Source of the DNA: Dactylosporangium fulvum
GTDB taxonomy: Bacteria; Actinomycetota; Actinomycetes; Mycobacteriales; Micromonosporaceae
Direction of reading: 5' to 3'
NCBI RefSeq assembly: GCF_025137375.1
Contig: NZ_CP073720.1
Span: 706,501-770,500, forward strand
DNA length: 64,000 nucleotides
Part shown: one piece after another, positions 1-8,005 of the stretch
How positions within the stretch are numbered: position 1 is the first letter of the stretch
Layout of the letters: each line of letters opens with the position of its first letter
Notes under the pieces: generated by a model
The model's input: only the letters and a program-made list of their open reading frames with translations
Told to the model about the DNA's origin: nothing
Database searches by the model: none
Position numbers and translations under genes: made by a program

Positions 1-2
1 CC

Positions 3-860
3 AAGGTGGACTTCACGGTCCACAGAGGACAGGTCGTCGGACTGCTCGGCCCGAACGGCGCCGGCAAGACCACCTCACTGCGGGTACTGATGGGGCTGAC
101 CCGCCCGACCGCGGGCGAGATCCTGGTGTTCGGCCACCGGCTGCTCCCCGGCGCCCCGGTGCTGTCCCGCGTCGGCGCGCTGGTCGAGGGGCCCGGCTTC
201 CTCCCGCACCTCACCGGGCTGCAGAACCTGGAGCTGTACTGGCGGGCGACCGGCCGGCCCAGGCAGGACGCGCGCTTCGAGGAGGCCTACGAGATCGCCG
301 GACTCGGGACGGCCGTCAACCGGCGGGTCAAGACGTACAGCCACGGCATGAGGCAGCGCCTGGCCATCGCGCAGGCGATGCTCGGCCTGCCCGAGCTGCT
401 GGTGCTCGACGAACCCACGGACGGGCTGGACCCGCCGCAGATCGCCGAGATGCGCAAGGTGCTGCGCCGCTACGCGACCGGCGGCCGGGCCGTGCTGGTC
501 TCCAGCCACCTGCTCGCCGAGGTCGAGCAGACCTGCACCGACGTCGTCGTCATGCACAAGGGCGAGGTCGTCGCGGCGGGGCCGGTCGACGACATCGTCG
601 GTGACTCGCCGACGGTCCAGCTCGACGTGTCCGATGTGGACGCGGCCGAGAAGGTGCTGGAGGAGTTGGGCGTGCGGTCGGTGGCCTGGTCCGGCGGGCG
701 CGGCCTGGTCGTCGACGTCGACGGCACACCGCGCGCCGAGGTGGTGGCCGCACTGGTCAAGGCGGGGGTCGGCATCGACCGGGTGGTCCCGCGCCGGCGG
801 TTGGAGGACGCGTTCCTGTCGCTCGTCGGCGGGGACACCAAGGCGAGCGGAGAACGGTGA
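3..860 (+). CDS. ABC transporter ATP-binding protein, 5' end outside window
   Basis: Nucleotide-binding subunit of an ABC-2 type exporter; it hydrolyses ATP on the cytoplasmic face and works with the permease encoded next. The visible part has Walker A GPNGAGKTT near its N-terminus, a variant signature SHGMRQR, Walker B LLVLDEPTDGLDP and the switch histidine in SSHLL. The reading frame runs open to base 3 and the family normally has about 10-20 more residues before the Walker A strand, so the true start lies upstream of the window. The C-terminal 80 residues resemble the extension common in ABC-2/bacitracin-type exporters. Its stop overlaps the next start (TGATG), indicating translational coupling. 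Substrate unknown. Confidence 0.93.
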   Translation, partial: KVDFTVHRGQVVGLLGPNGAGKTTSLRVLMGLTRPTAGEILVFGHRLLPGAPVLSRVGALVEGPGFLPHLTGLQNLELYWRATGRPRQDARFEEAYEIAGLGTAVNRRVKTYSHGMRQRLAIAQAMLGLPELLVLDEPTDGLDPPQIAEMRKVLRRYATGGRAVLVSSHLLAEVEQTCTDVVVMHKGEVVAAGPVDDIVGDSPTVQLDVSDVDAAEKVLEELGVRSVAWSGGRGLVVDVDGTPRAEVVAALVKAGVGIDRVVPRRRLEDAFLSLVGGDTKASGER

Positions 861-1732
861 TGACCTCGACTGAGATCGTCGGCGGCGCGACCGGCTACCG
901 GCCGGGCGCCACCCTCTCGCTGTGGACGGAGATCCGGCGCCAGGCGTCCCGCCGCCGCACCCAGCTCGCGCTCGGGTTCATGGTGCTGCTGCCGCTGATC
1001 ATCCTGACGGCCTTCCAGCTGGACAACGGCGGCGACGACAACGACGGCGGTCGCGGCGAGTTCTCCCGCCTGTCGGACCTGGCGACCTCCGGCGGGGCCA
1101 ACTTCACCCTGTTCACCCTGCTGGTCTCGGCCGGCTTCCTGCTGGTGGTCGTGGTGGCCCTGTTCTGCGGCGACACGGTGGCCAGCGAGGCGAGCTGGGG
1201 GAGCCTGCGGTACCTCCTGGCGATGCCGGTCCCGCGTGCCCGCCTGCTCGGCATCAAGGTCACCGTGGCGCTCCTCTACAGCCTGCTCGCGATCCTGATG
1301 CTGGTCGGCACGGCGCTGCTGGCGGGCACGCTACGCTACGGCTGGGCCCCGCTCACCGCCCCGATCGGCGGCGAGATCTCCGGCGGTGCCAGCATCGTGC
1401 GGCTGCTGGAGATCGTCGGCTACCTCTGCGTGTCACTGCTGGTGGTCGCGTCGCTGGCGTTCCTGCTGTCGGTGTTGACGGACGCCCCGCTCGGCGCCGT
1501 CGGCGGCGCGGTGCTGCTCCAGATCCTGTCGAGCATCCTCGACCAGATCACCGCGCTCGGAAACCTGCGCAACGTGTTGCCGACGCACTACAGCGACGCC
1601 TGGCTGGGCCTGCTGTCGACCCCGATGCAGACGGACGACCTGGTGAAGGGTTGCATCGCGGCGCTGGCCTACGCGACGGTGTTCTTCTCCCTGGCCTGGT
1701 GGCGCTTCCTCCGCAAGGACGTGGTCAGCTAG
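860..1732 (+). CDS. ABC-2 type transporter permease
   Basis: Membrane subunit partner of the preceding ATPase. About 290 residues with a cytoplasmic N-terminus and roughly six hydrophobic segments: one near residues 32-48, a pair around 85-110 and 130-155, and three more between 165 and 285. The segment DTVASEASWGSLRYLL after the second helix is typical of ABC-2 permeases, where this amphipathic loop couples to the ATPase. The ATG at 860 overlaps the upstream TGA; a GTG at 857 is possible but less likely. No substrate can be inferred from context. Confidence 0.9.
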   Translation: MTSTEIVGGATGYRPGATLSLWTEIRRQASRRRTQLALGFMVLLPLIILTAFQLDNGGDDNDGGRGEFSRLSDLATSGGANFTLFTLLVSAGFLLVVVVALFCGDTVASEASWGSLRYLLAMPVPRARLLGIKVTVALLYSLLAILMLVGTALLAGTLRYGWAPLTAPIGGEISGGASIVRLLEIVGYLCVSLLVVASLAFLLSVLTDAPLGAVGGAVLLQILSSILDQITALGNLRNVLPTHYSDAWLGLLSTPMQTDDLVKGCIAALAYATVFFSLAWWRFLRKDVVS

Positions 1733-1830
1733 GCCGGAAATCCAGCCGCGGCCACTGCAAGGCTGGTCGACGTCGTCAACGGGGGTGGGTCGGGCGGAAG
1801 TGGGACTACCGGCCGGTAAGGTGCCGGTCC

Positions 1831-2307
1831 ATGCGTATCTCGGCCCTCGGCGCGGCGTGCCTGCTTGTCCTCGGTCTCGCCGGGCTCTCCGGGGCTCTCT
1901 ACTACGACCAGGCGCACATCACCGAGTGGACGCGATTCTCCCCGTCGGCCAACGCGATGAACGGGCCGGCCGAGGTCCTGACCGCACAGGTTTTCACGCT
2001 TGTCGGGGCGATCGCGGCGGGCTTCGGGGCCCTCGTGGCGGGCGGCAGCGCGCTGCTCGCGGTGATCGGGCCCGTCGTGGGTCGATGGGCCCTGCGGCTC
2101 GTCTCGGTGGTCCTGCTGGTGCTCATGCTCCTGGTCGCCGCAGCCCTGACGGTCGGCGCGCTGACCGGCGACGAGCCGGCCGCGGTCATCGACACGCCGG
2201 TCTGGCTGCTGTCGGCGGAGCTCGCCGCCCTTGCGCTGGCCGTCGTCGGTGCCGGCGTGGCGACCACGAAGCTGTGGAGCTTCACCGCCGAGTCCTCGTC
2301 GCGGTAG
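1831..2307 (+). CDS. Small membrane protein, unknown function
   Basis: A 158-residue protein with about four predicted membrane segments: an N-terminal signal-anchor-like helix (residues 5-25), then helices around 52-75, 85-110 and 130-150. The first loop is extracytoplasmic-looking (YYDQAHITEWTRFSP). I do not recognise a family. A TAAGGT element lies 8 nt upstream of the ATG, so the mRNA may be nearly leaderless. The 3' end overlaps the 3' end of the convergent gpgS gene by 26 bp. The reading frame continues open upstream, but codon bias and the promoter-like motif favour the ATG at 1831. Confidence 0.7.
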   Translation: MRISALGAACLLVLGLAGLSGALYYDQAHITEWTRFSPSANAMNGPAEVLTAQVFTLVGAIAAGFGALVAGGSALLAVIGPVVGRWALRLVSVVLLVLMLLVAAALTVGALTGDEPAAVIDTPVWLLSAELAALALAVVGAGVATTKLWSFTAESSSR

Positions 2308-3223
2308 GCCGACCGTAGCCGTCGACGGTGACCATCGGCGGGCGGTCGGGGAGCGAGATCTCGGTCACATGAGGTACCACCGCCGAATCGTGGCGCTCGA
2401 ACTGCGTCAGCGTGGGCCAGATGGAGTGGCTCGGGGTGAGCCTGTCGTTGATCGTGTGGACGATCGTCGCCGCCATCCGGCCCAACGCCGCCGTGTCCTG
2501 GTGGCCGTGGGTGCGCTGGCCGAGGTCGACCTGGGCCAGCGCGTCCAGCCCGGCCGCGCGGTAGGTGTCGATGAGCAGGCCGGTCTCCACGCCGTAGCCG
2601 TAGGCGAACGGCAGCGTCTCCAGCAGGGAGCGGCGGGCCGCGTACTCGCCGGCGAGGGGCTGCACCACCCCGGCGAGCTCGGGGAAGAACGCGTTGAGCA
2701 ACGGTCGGGCGGCCAGTTCGGTGACCCGGCCGCCGCCCGCGGCGGAGACGTCGAGCAGCGGCCGGTCGTAGAACGCTTTGACCATGAGCGTCGCCGGGTC
2801 GGTGAGCAGCGGGCCGAGCAGGCCGGTGACAAAATGCGGGCGGAAGTCGGTGAGGTCGGCGTCGACGTACACCAGGATGTCGCCCCGGGCGACCGCGAGT
2901 GCCTTCCACAGCACCTCACCCTTGCCGGGCCGAGAACCGACGGACGGCAGGATGTCGTCGCGGTGGTGGACGGTGGCGCCGGCGGCGGCGGCCACCTCGG
3001 CGGTCCGGTCGACCGAGCCGGAGTCGACCACGATCACCTCGTCGACGAGCGGGCCGAGGGTGCGCACGCCGGTGACGATCTCCCCGACGGTCGGCTCCTC
3101 GTCGAGGGCCGGCAGGACGACGGAGATCCGGGTGTCGCCCTTCGCGGCGGCGAGTGCGTCGGGGGTCCAGTCCCGCCAGGTGGATGTGCGTGCGGCGAAC
3201 CAGGAGGTCGCGGACGGGTGCAT
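2282..3223 (-). CDS. gpgS: Glucosyl-3-phosphoglycerate synthase
   Basis: GT-A fold glycosyltransferase (GT81) that transfers glucose from UDP-glucose to 3-phosphoglycerate, the first step to glucosylglycerate and, in relatives, methylglucose lipopolysaccharide. Diagnostic segments are VVLPALDEEPTVGEI, VVDSGSVDRT, RPGKGEVLWKALA, the metal-binding DAD in YVDADL (mycobacterial enzymes have DSD), GGGRVTELAARPLL, QPLAGEYA and GYGVETGLLIDTY. Length (313 residues) fits the family. I chose the ATG at 3223 over a TTG at 3247 because TACCGT lies 7 nt upstream of it, giving a leaderless start. It converges on and overlaps the preceding gene. Confidence 0.93.
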   Translation of the reverse strand: MHPSATSWFAARTSTWRDWTPDALAAAKGDTRISVVLPALDEEPTVGEIVTGVRTLGPLVDEVIVVDSGSVDRTAEVAAAAGATVHHRDDILPSVGSRPGKGEVLWKALAVARGDILVYVDADLTDFRPHFVTGLLGPLLTDPATLMVKAFYDRPLLDVSAAGGGRVTELAARPLLNAFFPELAGVVQPLAGEYAARRSLLETLPFAYGYGVETGLLIDTYRAAGLDALAQVDLGQRTHGHQDTAALGRMAATIVHTINDRLTPSHSIWPTLTQFERHDSAVVPHVTEISLPDRPPMVTVDGYGRPTATRTRR

Positions 3224-3317
3224 GAGTGAAACGGTAGTCAGGTCCAAGTCGTGAGATGACTCATACGGCTGCGGGCGTGGTGGCCCTTACACTGAAACCC
3301 GCACGACACAACTACAT

Positions 3318-3457
3318 ACCTCATCCAGAGGGGCAGAGGGACACGGCCCGATGAAGCCCCGGCAACCCCTGCGACGACGACTCGATGACGAGGGCGCGCG
3401 CGGTAGGTGCCAAATCCGTCCCGGTGCGCAAGGCCATGCACTTGGGAAAGATGAGAG
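3318..3457 (+). promoter_or_regulatory. SAM-I (S-box) riboswitch upstream of thrC
   Basis: All the conserved blocks of the S-box are present in order: AGAGGGGCAGAGGGAC, GGCCCGATGAAGCCCCGGCAACC, GGTGCCAAATCC and a closing GGGAAAGATGAGAGG. The P1 stem pairs CTCATC (3320-3325) with GATGAG (3450-3455). The 3' strand of P1 runs directly into the likely Shine-Dalgarno sequence of thrC (AGAGGA, 3453-3458), so SAM binding should occlude ribosome entry rather than, or as well as, terminate transcription; I see no terminator with a U-tract. Confidence 0.95.
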
Positions 3458-3469
3458 GACGGCCTCGCC

Positions 3470-4738
3470 ATGACCTCGACGCTCAGCGTCTTCGCCGACT
3501 CACCCGCCCGCCACCTCGTCTGCCGTGGCTGTGGGGCCACGTTCGAGCTCGCCGCGCAGCACGCCTGTTACGAGTGTTTCGGCCCCCTCGAGGTGGGTTA
3601 CGACGCTGAGGCGCTCGCCAAGGTCACGCGCGAGCAGATCGAGGCCGGGCCCAAGAACATCTGGCGCTATGCGGCGCTGCTGCCGGTCGGCACCGACCCG
3701 GCGACCCGCGTGACGCTCGACCCGGGCTTCACCCCGCTGGTCAAGGCCGACGTGCTCGGTGCCGAGCTGGGCTTCACCGCGCCGCTGTGGGTCAAGGACG
3801 ACTCGGCCAACCCGACGCACTCGTTCAAGGACCGGGTCGTCTCCGTCGCGTTGACCGCGGCCAAGGCGCTCGGCTTCACCCGCTTCTCCTGCGCGTCCAC
3901 GGGCAACCTGGCCAACTCGGTCGCGGCGCACGCGGCCCGCGCCGGCGTGCCGTCGACCGTGTTCATCCCGTCCGACCTCGAGCCGGGCAAGGTGCTCATG
4001 ACCGCTGTCTACGGCGGTGACGTGGTCGCGATCGAGGGCTCCTACGACGAGGTCAACCGGCTCTGCTCCGAGCTCACCGAGACCGACGAGTTCGAGAACA
4101 CCGCGTTTGTCAATGTCAACGTTCGGCCGTTCTACGCCGAGGGCTCCAAGACGCTGGGCTACGAGGTTGCCGAACAGCTCGGCTGGCGGATCCCCGCCCA
4201 GGTCGTCATCCCGATGGCCAGCGGCGAGCTGCTGACCAAGGTCGACAAGGCGTTCACCGAGCTGGTCGAGATCGGCCTGGTCCCGCCGACGGAGTGGAAG
4301 GTCTTCGGCGCCCAGTCGGCGGGCTGCAACCCGATCGCGACGGCGCTGCACAAGGGCACCGACGAGATCGTCCCGGTCAAGCCGACGGGCATCGCCAAGT
4401 CGCTCAACATCGGCGACCCGGCGGCGGGCCTCTACGCGCTGGAGTCGGTGCGGCGCACCGGCGGCTGGATGGAGTATGTCGACGACGACGAGATCCGCGC
4501 CGGCATCCAGCTGCTGGCCCGCACGACGGGTGTGTTCGCCGAGACCGCCGGCGGGGTCACCACCGCGGTGCTGAAGAAGCTCGTGGAGACCGGCAAGCTC
4601 GACCCGGCCGCCGAGACGGTTGTGTTCAACACCGGCGACGGACTCAAGACCCTCGACGCCGTCGCCGACCGGGTGGGCTTCACGCACCGGGTCAAGCCGT
4701 CGCTGAAGTCGGCCCGTGAGGCCGGTCTGCTGGGATGA
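3470..4738 (+). CDS. thrC: Threonine synthase
   Basis: PLP-dependent fold II enzyme converting O-phosphohomoserine to threonine. The N-terminus carries a short zinc-ribbon-like segment with C-x2-C (CRGC) and a second pair (C-x2-C in CYEC), followed by the PLP domain with the Schiff-base lysine in PTHSFKDR and the phosphate-binding ASTGNLANS. Length of 422 residues fits the plant-like class. It stands alone, preceded by a SAM-I riboswitch, so it is predicted to be turned down when SAM is plentiful. That is unexpected for a threonine enzyme and leaves room for a role tied to methionine metabolism. Confidence 0.93.
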   Translation: MTSTLSVFADSPARHLVCRGCGATFELAAQHACYECFGPLEVGYDAEALAKVTREQIEAGPKNIWRYAALLPVGTDPATRVTLDPGFTPLVKADVLGAELGFTAPLWVKDDSANPTHSFKDRVVSVALTAAKALGFTRFSCASTGNLANSVAAHAARAGVPSTVFIPSDLEPGKVLMTAVYGGDVVAIEGSYDEVNRLCSELTETDEFENTAFVNVNVRPFYAEGSKTLGYEVAEQLGWRIPAQVVIPMASGELLTKVDKAFTELVEIGLVPPTEWKVFGAQSAGCNPIATALHKGTDEIVPVKPTGIAKSLNIGDPAAGLYALESVRRTGGWMEYVDDDEIRAGIQLLARTTGVFAETAGGVTTAVLKKLVETGKLDPAAETVVFNTGDGLKTLDAVADRVGFTHRVKPSLKSAREAGLLG

Positions 4739-5097
4739 TTTTTGGCTCCTCCTTCAGGGGTGGCGCGATTACGCCGGGTCACGGTGGAGAGAGCGCTTCC
4801 ACGCTTGGACGAGGGCGCTCTCGTCCGATTGGTGGAGGGGTTCACGACTCAGCGTGATCACCCTCGCGCCGTGCGTTTCGGCGCCCCTCCGCGGGGGACT
4901 TGACGTCACTTGGCGTGCGAGCCAGGATGCTCGGTGCGGGAGGACGTGTCGCCGCGAGGCTCGGGCCGTTCAGGCTCAAGTCCGCGACCACAACACCGGA
5001 GGTGTTGGCGAGCGTCCTCTCGACCATTTCCGGCGCAGGTCCCCGTCGGCCGGAAAATTTGTTGCCGGTCATTCGCCGGTCGGTCACCCTGAGTCGC
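4739..5097. other. Intergenic region with a GAGAGCGC hairpin
   Basis: About 360 bp without a convincing gene. It holds an 8-bp inverted repeat GAGAGCGC (4789-4796) and GCGCTCTC (4815-4822) with an 18-nt loop. The left arm, GAGAGCGCTTCC, also resembles the AGCGCT-centred operators of LacI-family regulators. No U-tract follows, so a terminator is doubtful. Reading frames here lack the local codon bias. Confidence 0.4.
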
Positions 5098-6105
5098 ATG
5101 ACGCAGGAGCTCTCCGCGCTCAAGATCGTCGAACTGCGCGCCGATGACCCGGCGGCGGTCGACGCCGCGTATCGCATCGTCAACGAGGTCCCGACCGCCC
5201 ACGTTCCCGACCTGCCGCCGTGTTGCCGGTATGAGCACGACATGCGCCTGCGCGTGCCGATGCCGGGCAACGAGCGCCACACGTTCCTCGCGTACCGCGA
5301 CGGGGAGGTGGCGGGCTCGGTCCAGGTCGACCTGCCGCGCCACGACAATCTCGACAAGGCACACCTCGACGTCCTCGTGCTGCCCGAGGCGTGCCGGCAG
5401 GGCGTCGGCCGGGCGCTGTTCGAGCACGCCGCGGCCTTCGCCCGCGGCAAGGGCCGCACCTCCGCGCTGGGCTTCAGCCCGTTCGACACGGAGGGCTTCG
5501 CGCGGTCGATCGGGTTCGAGCCGAAGCTGACCGATGCCCGCCGCCGGCTCGACCTGTCGACCGTCGACGAGGCCGAGCTCGACCGGCTGCTCGCCGAGGG
5601 CCTGCCGAAGGCCGCGGGGTATTCCGTCGTGCGCTGGTGCAACGTCCCGCCGGAGGAGCTGATCGAGGACCTGGCGGCGCTGGACAGCTCGTTCCTCGAC
5701 GAGACGCCGATGGGTGACCTCGACTACGAGGCGGAGAAGATCGACGCCGAGCGGTTCCGGGTGACGTCCGAGACGCGGGCGCGGTATGGCGGCCGCATGT
5801 ACCACACCGGCATCGTGCACGACGCGAGCGGCCGGCTCGTCACGTGGAGCGCCCTGCGGGTGGCGAAGACGATCGACTGGCACGCGTGGCAGCTGATCAC
5901 GCTCGTACATCCGAAGCACCGCGGCCATCGGCTCGGCATGATCTCGAAGATCGAGAACCTGCGGTACATGCGCGCGAACGAGCCGTCGGTGCGGATCATC
6001 GACACGTTCAACGCCGAGGTCAACTCGCACATGATCGCCATCAACGAGGCGATGGGCTTCCGCTTCCGCGAGCGGTGGGCCAACTGGCAGGGCTCAATCG
6101 CGTGA
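5098..6105 (+). CDS. Tandem-domain GNAT N-acetyltransferase
   Basis: A 335-residue protein with two GNAT folds. The first (about residues 5-165) has the acetyl-CoA-binding motif A in LPEACRQGVGRALFEHA; the second (about 185-330) has HPKHRGHRLGMISKIENL and ends in NEAMGFRFRERWANWQ, typical of the C-terminal strand. Members of this tandem class acetylate small amines or antibiotics, but the substrate is not deducible. The open frame extends 66 codons further upstream, but the ATG at 5098 begins the conserved domain; a CACCCT element 7 nt before it could be a weak leaderless -10. The 3' end overlaps the convergent regulator gene by 12 bp. Confidence 0.85.
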   Translation: MTQELSALKIVELRADDPAAVDAAYRIVNEVPTAHVPDLPPCCRYEHDMRLRVPMPGNERHTFLAYRDGEVAGSVQVDLPRHDNLDKAHLDVLVLPEACRQGVGRALFEHAAAFARGKGRTSALGFSPFDTEGFARSIGFEPKLTDARRRLDLSTVDEAELDRLLAEGLPKAAGYSVVRWCNVPPEELIEDLAALDSSFLDETPMGDLDYEAEKIDAERFRVTSETRARYGGRMYHTGIVHDASGRLVTWSALRVAKTIDWHAWQLITLVHPKHRGHRLGMISKIENLRYMRANEPSVRIIDTFNAEVNSHMIAINEAMGFRFRERWANWQGSIA

Positions 6106-6603
6106 GGGATCCTCGTAGAGCGCGAGGAAGATCGAATACGGCCGGCCGGGGCCACCGCGGCCTCGCGCCGCGTATTCGTCCATCAGCTCGGAGAACCGGT
6201 CCTGCAGCTCCTGCCACTCCTCCTCGGTGAGGCGCAGCCCCAGCCGGGCGAAGTTGGCCGGCCGGTCACCGAGCAGCGCCAGCTCCTCCTGAAACGCCTG
6301 GAGGATCGCCTGGCTCGGGTCCTTCTCCTCGCCGACGGTGAGCTCCCACGACTTGCCCGTCGACAGATAGGGCACCTCGCGCGACCCGCGCGGGCCGCGG
6401 CGCGCCTCCTGCGGCACGAGGAACCCTGCCGAGACCAGCGTGCGCACGTGATGCAGCGCGGTTGCCGGGTTGAGGTCGAGCCGCTCCGCGATCTCCTTGT
6501 TGGTCAGCGCCCGGTCCAGGCACATCCGGATGATGCGCAGCCTCGTCGACGAGGCGAGTGCCTTCGCCTCCGCCTCGGTCGCCGGCCGCCGGTTTGAGCC
6601 CAC
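6094..6603 (-). CDS. ArsR/helix-turn-helix transcriptional regulator
   Basis: A 169-residue regulator with a winged helix in its first 90 residues: ALASSTRLRIIRMCLDRALTNKEIAERLDLNPATALHHVRTLVSAGFL is the textbook ArsR-like pattern (here quoted in parts: STRLRIIRM, TNKEIAERL, PATALHHVRTLV). The C-terminal half is acidic and helical and shows no cysteine metal site. It is divergent from the MFS exporter with only 51 bp between, and probably represses it and itself. The GTG start at 6603 has TAAGAT 6 nt upstream, a leaderless arrangement. Confidence 0.85.
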   Translation of the reverse strand: MGSNRRPATEAEAKALASSTRLRIIRMCLDRALTNKEIAERLDLNPATALHHVRTLVSAGFLVPQEARRGPRGSREVPYLSTGKSWELTVGEEKDPSQAILQAFQEELALLGDRPANFARLGLRLTEEEWQELQDRFSELMDEYAARGRGGPGRPYSIFLALYEDPSRD

Positions 6604-6617
6604 GGCGCAATCTTACC

Positions 6618-6635
6618 GATTGACTTTTCCCAATC
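6618..6635. promoter_or_regulatory. Probable operator between regulator and MFS gene
   Basis: Inverted repeat GATTG-N8-CAATC lies in the 51-bp divergent intergenic region, immediately upstream of the regulator's TAAGAT -10 element (6610-6615, minus strand) and ahead of the MFS start. Position and symmetry suit a winged-helix dimer; binding is inferred. Confidence 0.5.
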
Positions 6636-6654
6636 AGTTCGTGACAGTGAGCCG

Positions 6655-7911
6655 GTGAGGTCCGGACTGCTCCGTGAGCACGACTTCCGCCAGCTGTTCG
6701 CCGCTGACACGATCAGCCAGGTCGGCACCCAGGTGAGCATGCTGGCGCTGCCGCTCGTCGCCGTGCTGACCCTGCACGCCACCCCGCTCGAGGTCGGTGT
6801 CCTCACCGCGTTCGAGACGGCCGCGTTCCTGCTCGTCGGCCTCCCCGCCGGCGCGCTGGTCGACCGGCTCCGCCGCCGCGGGACCATGGTCGTCGCCGAT
6901 CTGCTCCGGGCGGCGCTGCTGGCGTCGGTGCCGATCGCCTGGTGGCTGGACCTGCTCGAAATGCCGCAGCTGTACGTGGTGGGCCTGCTCACCGGCGCCT
7001 GCACCGTCTTCTTCGACGTGTCCTACCAGAGCTATCTGCCGTTCCTGGTCGGCAAGGAGCACCTCGTCGAGGGCAACTCCCGGCTGGAGCTCGTGCGCTC
7101 CACCGCCCAGATCGGCGGCCCGACCCTGGCCGGTCTGCTGGTCAAGGCGATCGGCGCGCCGTTCGCCCTGGCCGCCGACGCGGCGAGCTACCTCGTTTCG
7201 GCGTTGTTCCTGGGCCGCATCCGCCGGCGCGAGCCGCTGCCGGAGCGGCGGCCCGACGCGCACCTCGGCCGCGAGATCATGGAGGGCCTGCGGTTCGTCG
7301 TCGGCAATCCGCTGCTGCGGGTCATCGCGGCGTGTACCGGTACCGCCAACTTCTTCGGCGCCATCGTCAACGCCACGCTCGTCGTGTTCCTCGCCCGCGA
7401 GCTGGCCCTGTCGCCCGCGCTCATCGGCCTGTACTTCACCGTCGGCGGCCTCGGCGCGCTCGCCGGCGCCTTTCTCGTCAGCCCGTTCACCAGGCTGGTC
7501 GGCCAGGGACCGGCCATCTGGCTCGGCATCCTCGTCGGCGGCCTCGGTGGCCTGCTCGTGCCGCTGGCCGCCCCCGGCTGGCGGCTCTGGCTGGCCGCCT
7601 TCGGCACGATCGTCTTCGGCATCGGCGTGATCGTCTACAACGTCAACCAGGTGAGCTTCCGGCAGGGTCTCACCCCCGACGAACTGCTCGGCCGGATGAA
7701 CGCGACGATGCGGTTCATCGTCTGGGGCACGCTGCCGCTCGGCGGCGTCGTCGGCGGTGCGCTCGCCGGCTGGATCGGCGTGCACGAAGCGCTCTGGGTC
7801 GGCGCGGCCGGGTCGCTGCTCGCGGTCGTGCCGGTGCTCGTGTCACCCCTACGTGGCATGCGGCAATTGGCTGTCACCACCTCCGCGGGCACGGAGACGG
7901 TGACGAAATAG
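6655..7911 (+). CDS. MFS transporter, drug/siderophore exporter type
   Basis: A 418-residue protein with about 12 membrane helices. The N-terminus (LREHDFRQLFAADTISQVGTQVSMLALPLVAV) and the loop-2 motif DRLRRRGTM are characteristic of the MFS_3/enterobactin-exporter-like branch of proton-driven efflux pumps. Divergent from an ArsR-like regulator that likely controls it in response to the exported compound. The GTG start at 6655 is preceded by GACAGT and a 6-nt gap, a weak leaderless promoter. Substrate unknown. Confidence 0.88.
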   Translation: MRSGLLREHDFRQLFAADTISQVGTQVSMLALPLVAVLTLHATPLEVGVLTAFETAAFLLVGLPAGALVDRLRRRGTMVVADLLRAALLASVPIAWWLDLLEMPQLYVVGLLTGACTVFFDVSYQSYLPFLVGKEHLVEGNSRLELVRSTAQIGGPTLAGLLVKAIGAPFALAADAASYLVSALFLGRIRRREPLPERRPDAHLGREIMEGLRFVVGNPLLRVIAACTGTANFFGAIVNATLVVFLARELALSPALIGLYFTVGGLGALAGAFLVSPFTRLVGQGPAIWLGILVGGLGGLLVPLAAPGWRLWLAAFGTIVFGIGVIVYNVNQVSFRQGLTPDELLGRMNATMRFIVWGTLPLGGVVGGALAGWIGVHEALWVGAAGSLLAVVPVLVSPLRGMRQLAVTTSAGTETVTK

Positions 7912-8005
7912 CCGGTCTTGCGGTTGTGGGTGATGCTGCCGTTTCCAGTCACGGAAGCTCGACACAACCGCGAGACCGGCGCTTCGGCGGTGGCAGGATG
8001 GCGAC

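Noticed and set aside
4789..4822. Rho-independent terminator after thrC
   Set aside because: Stem has only 8 bp, an 18-nt loop and no T-tract; kept only as a hairpin note.
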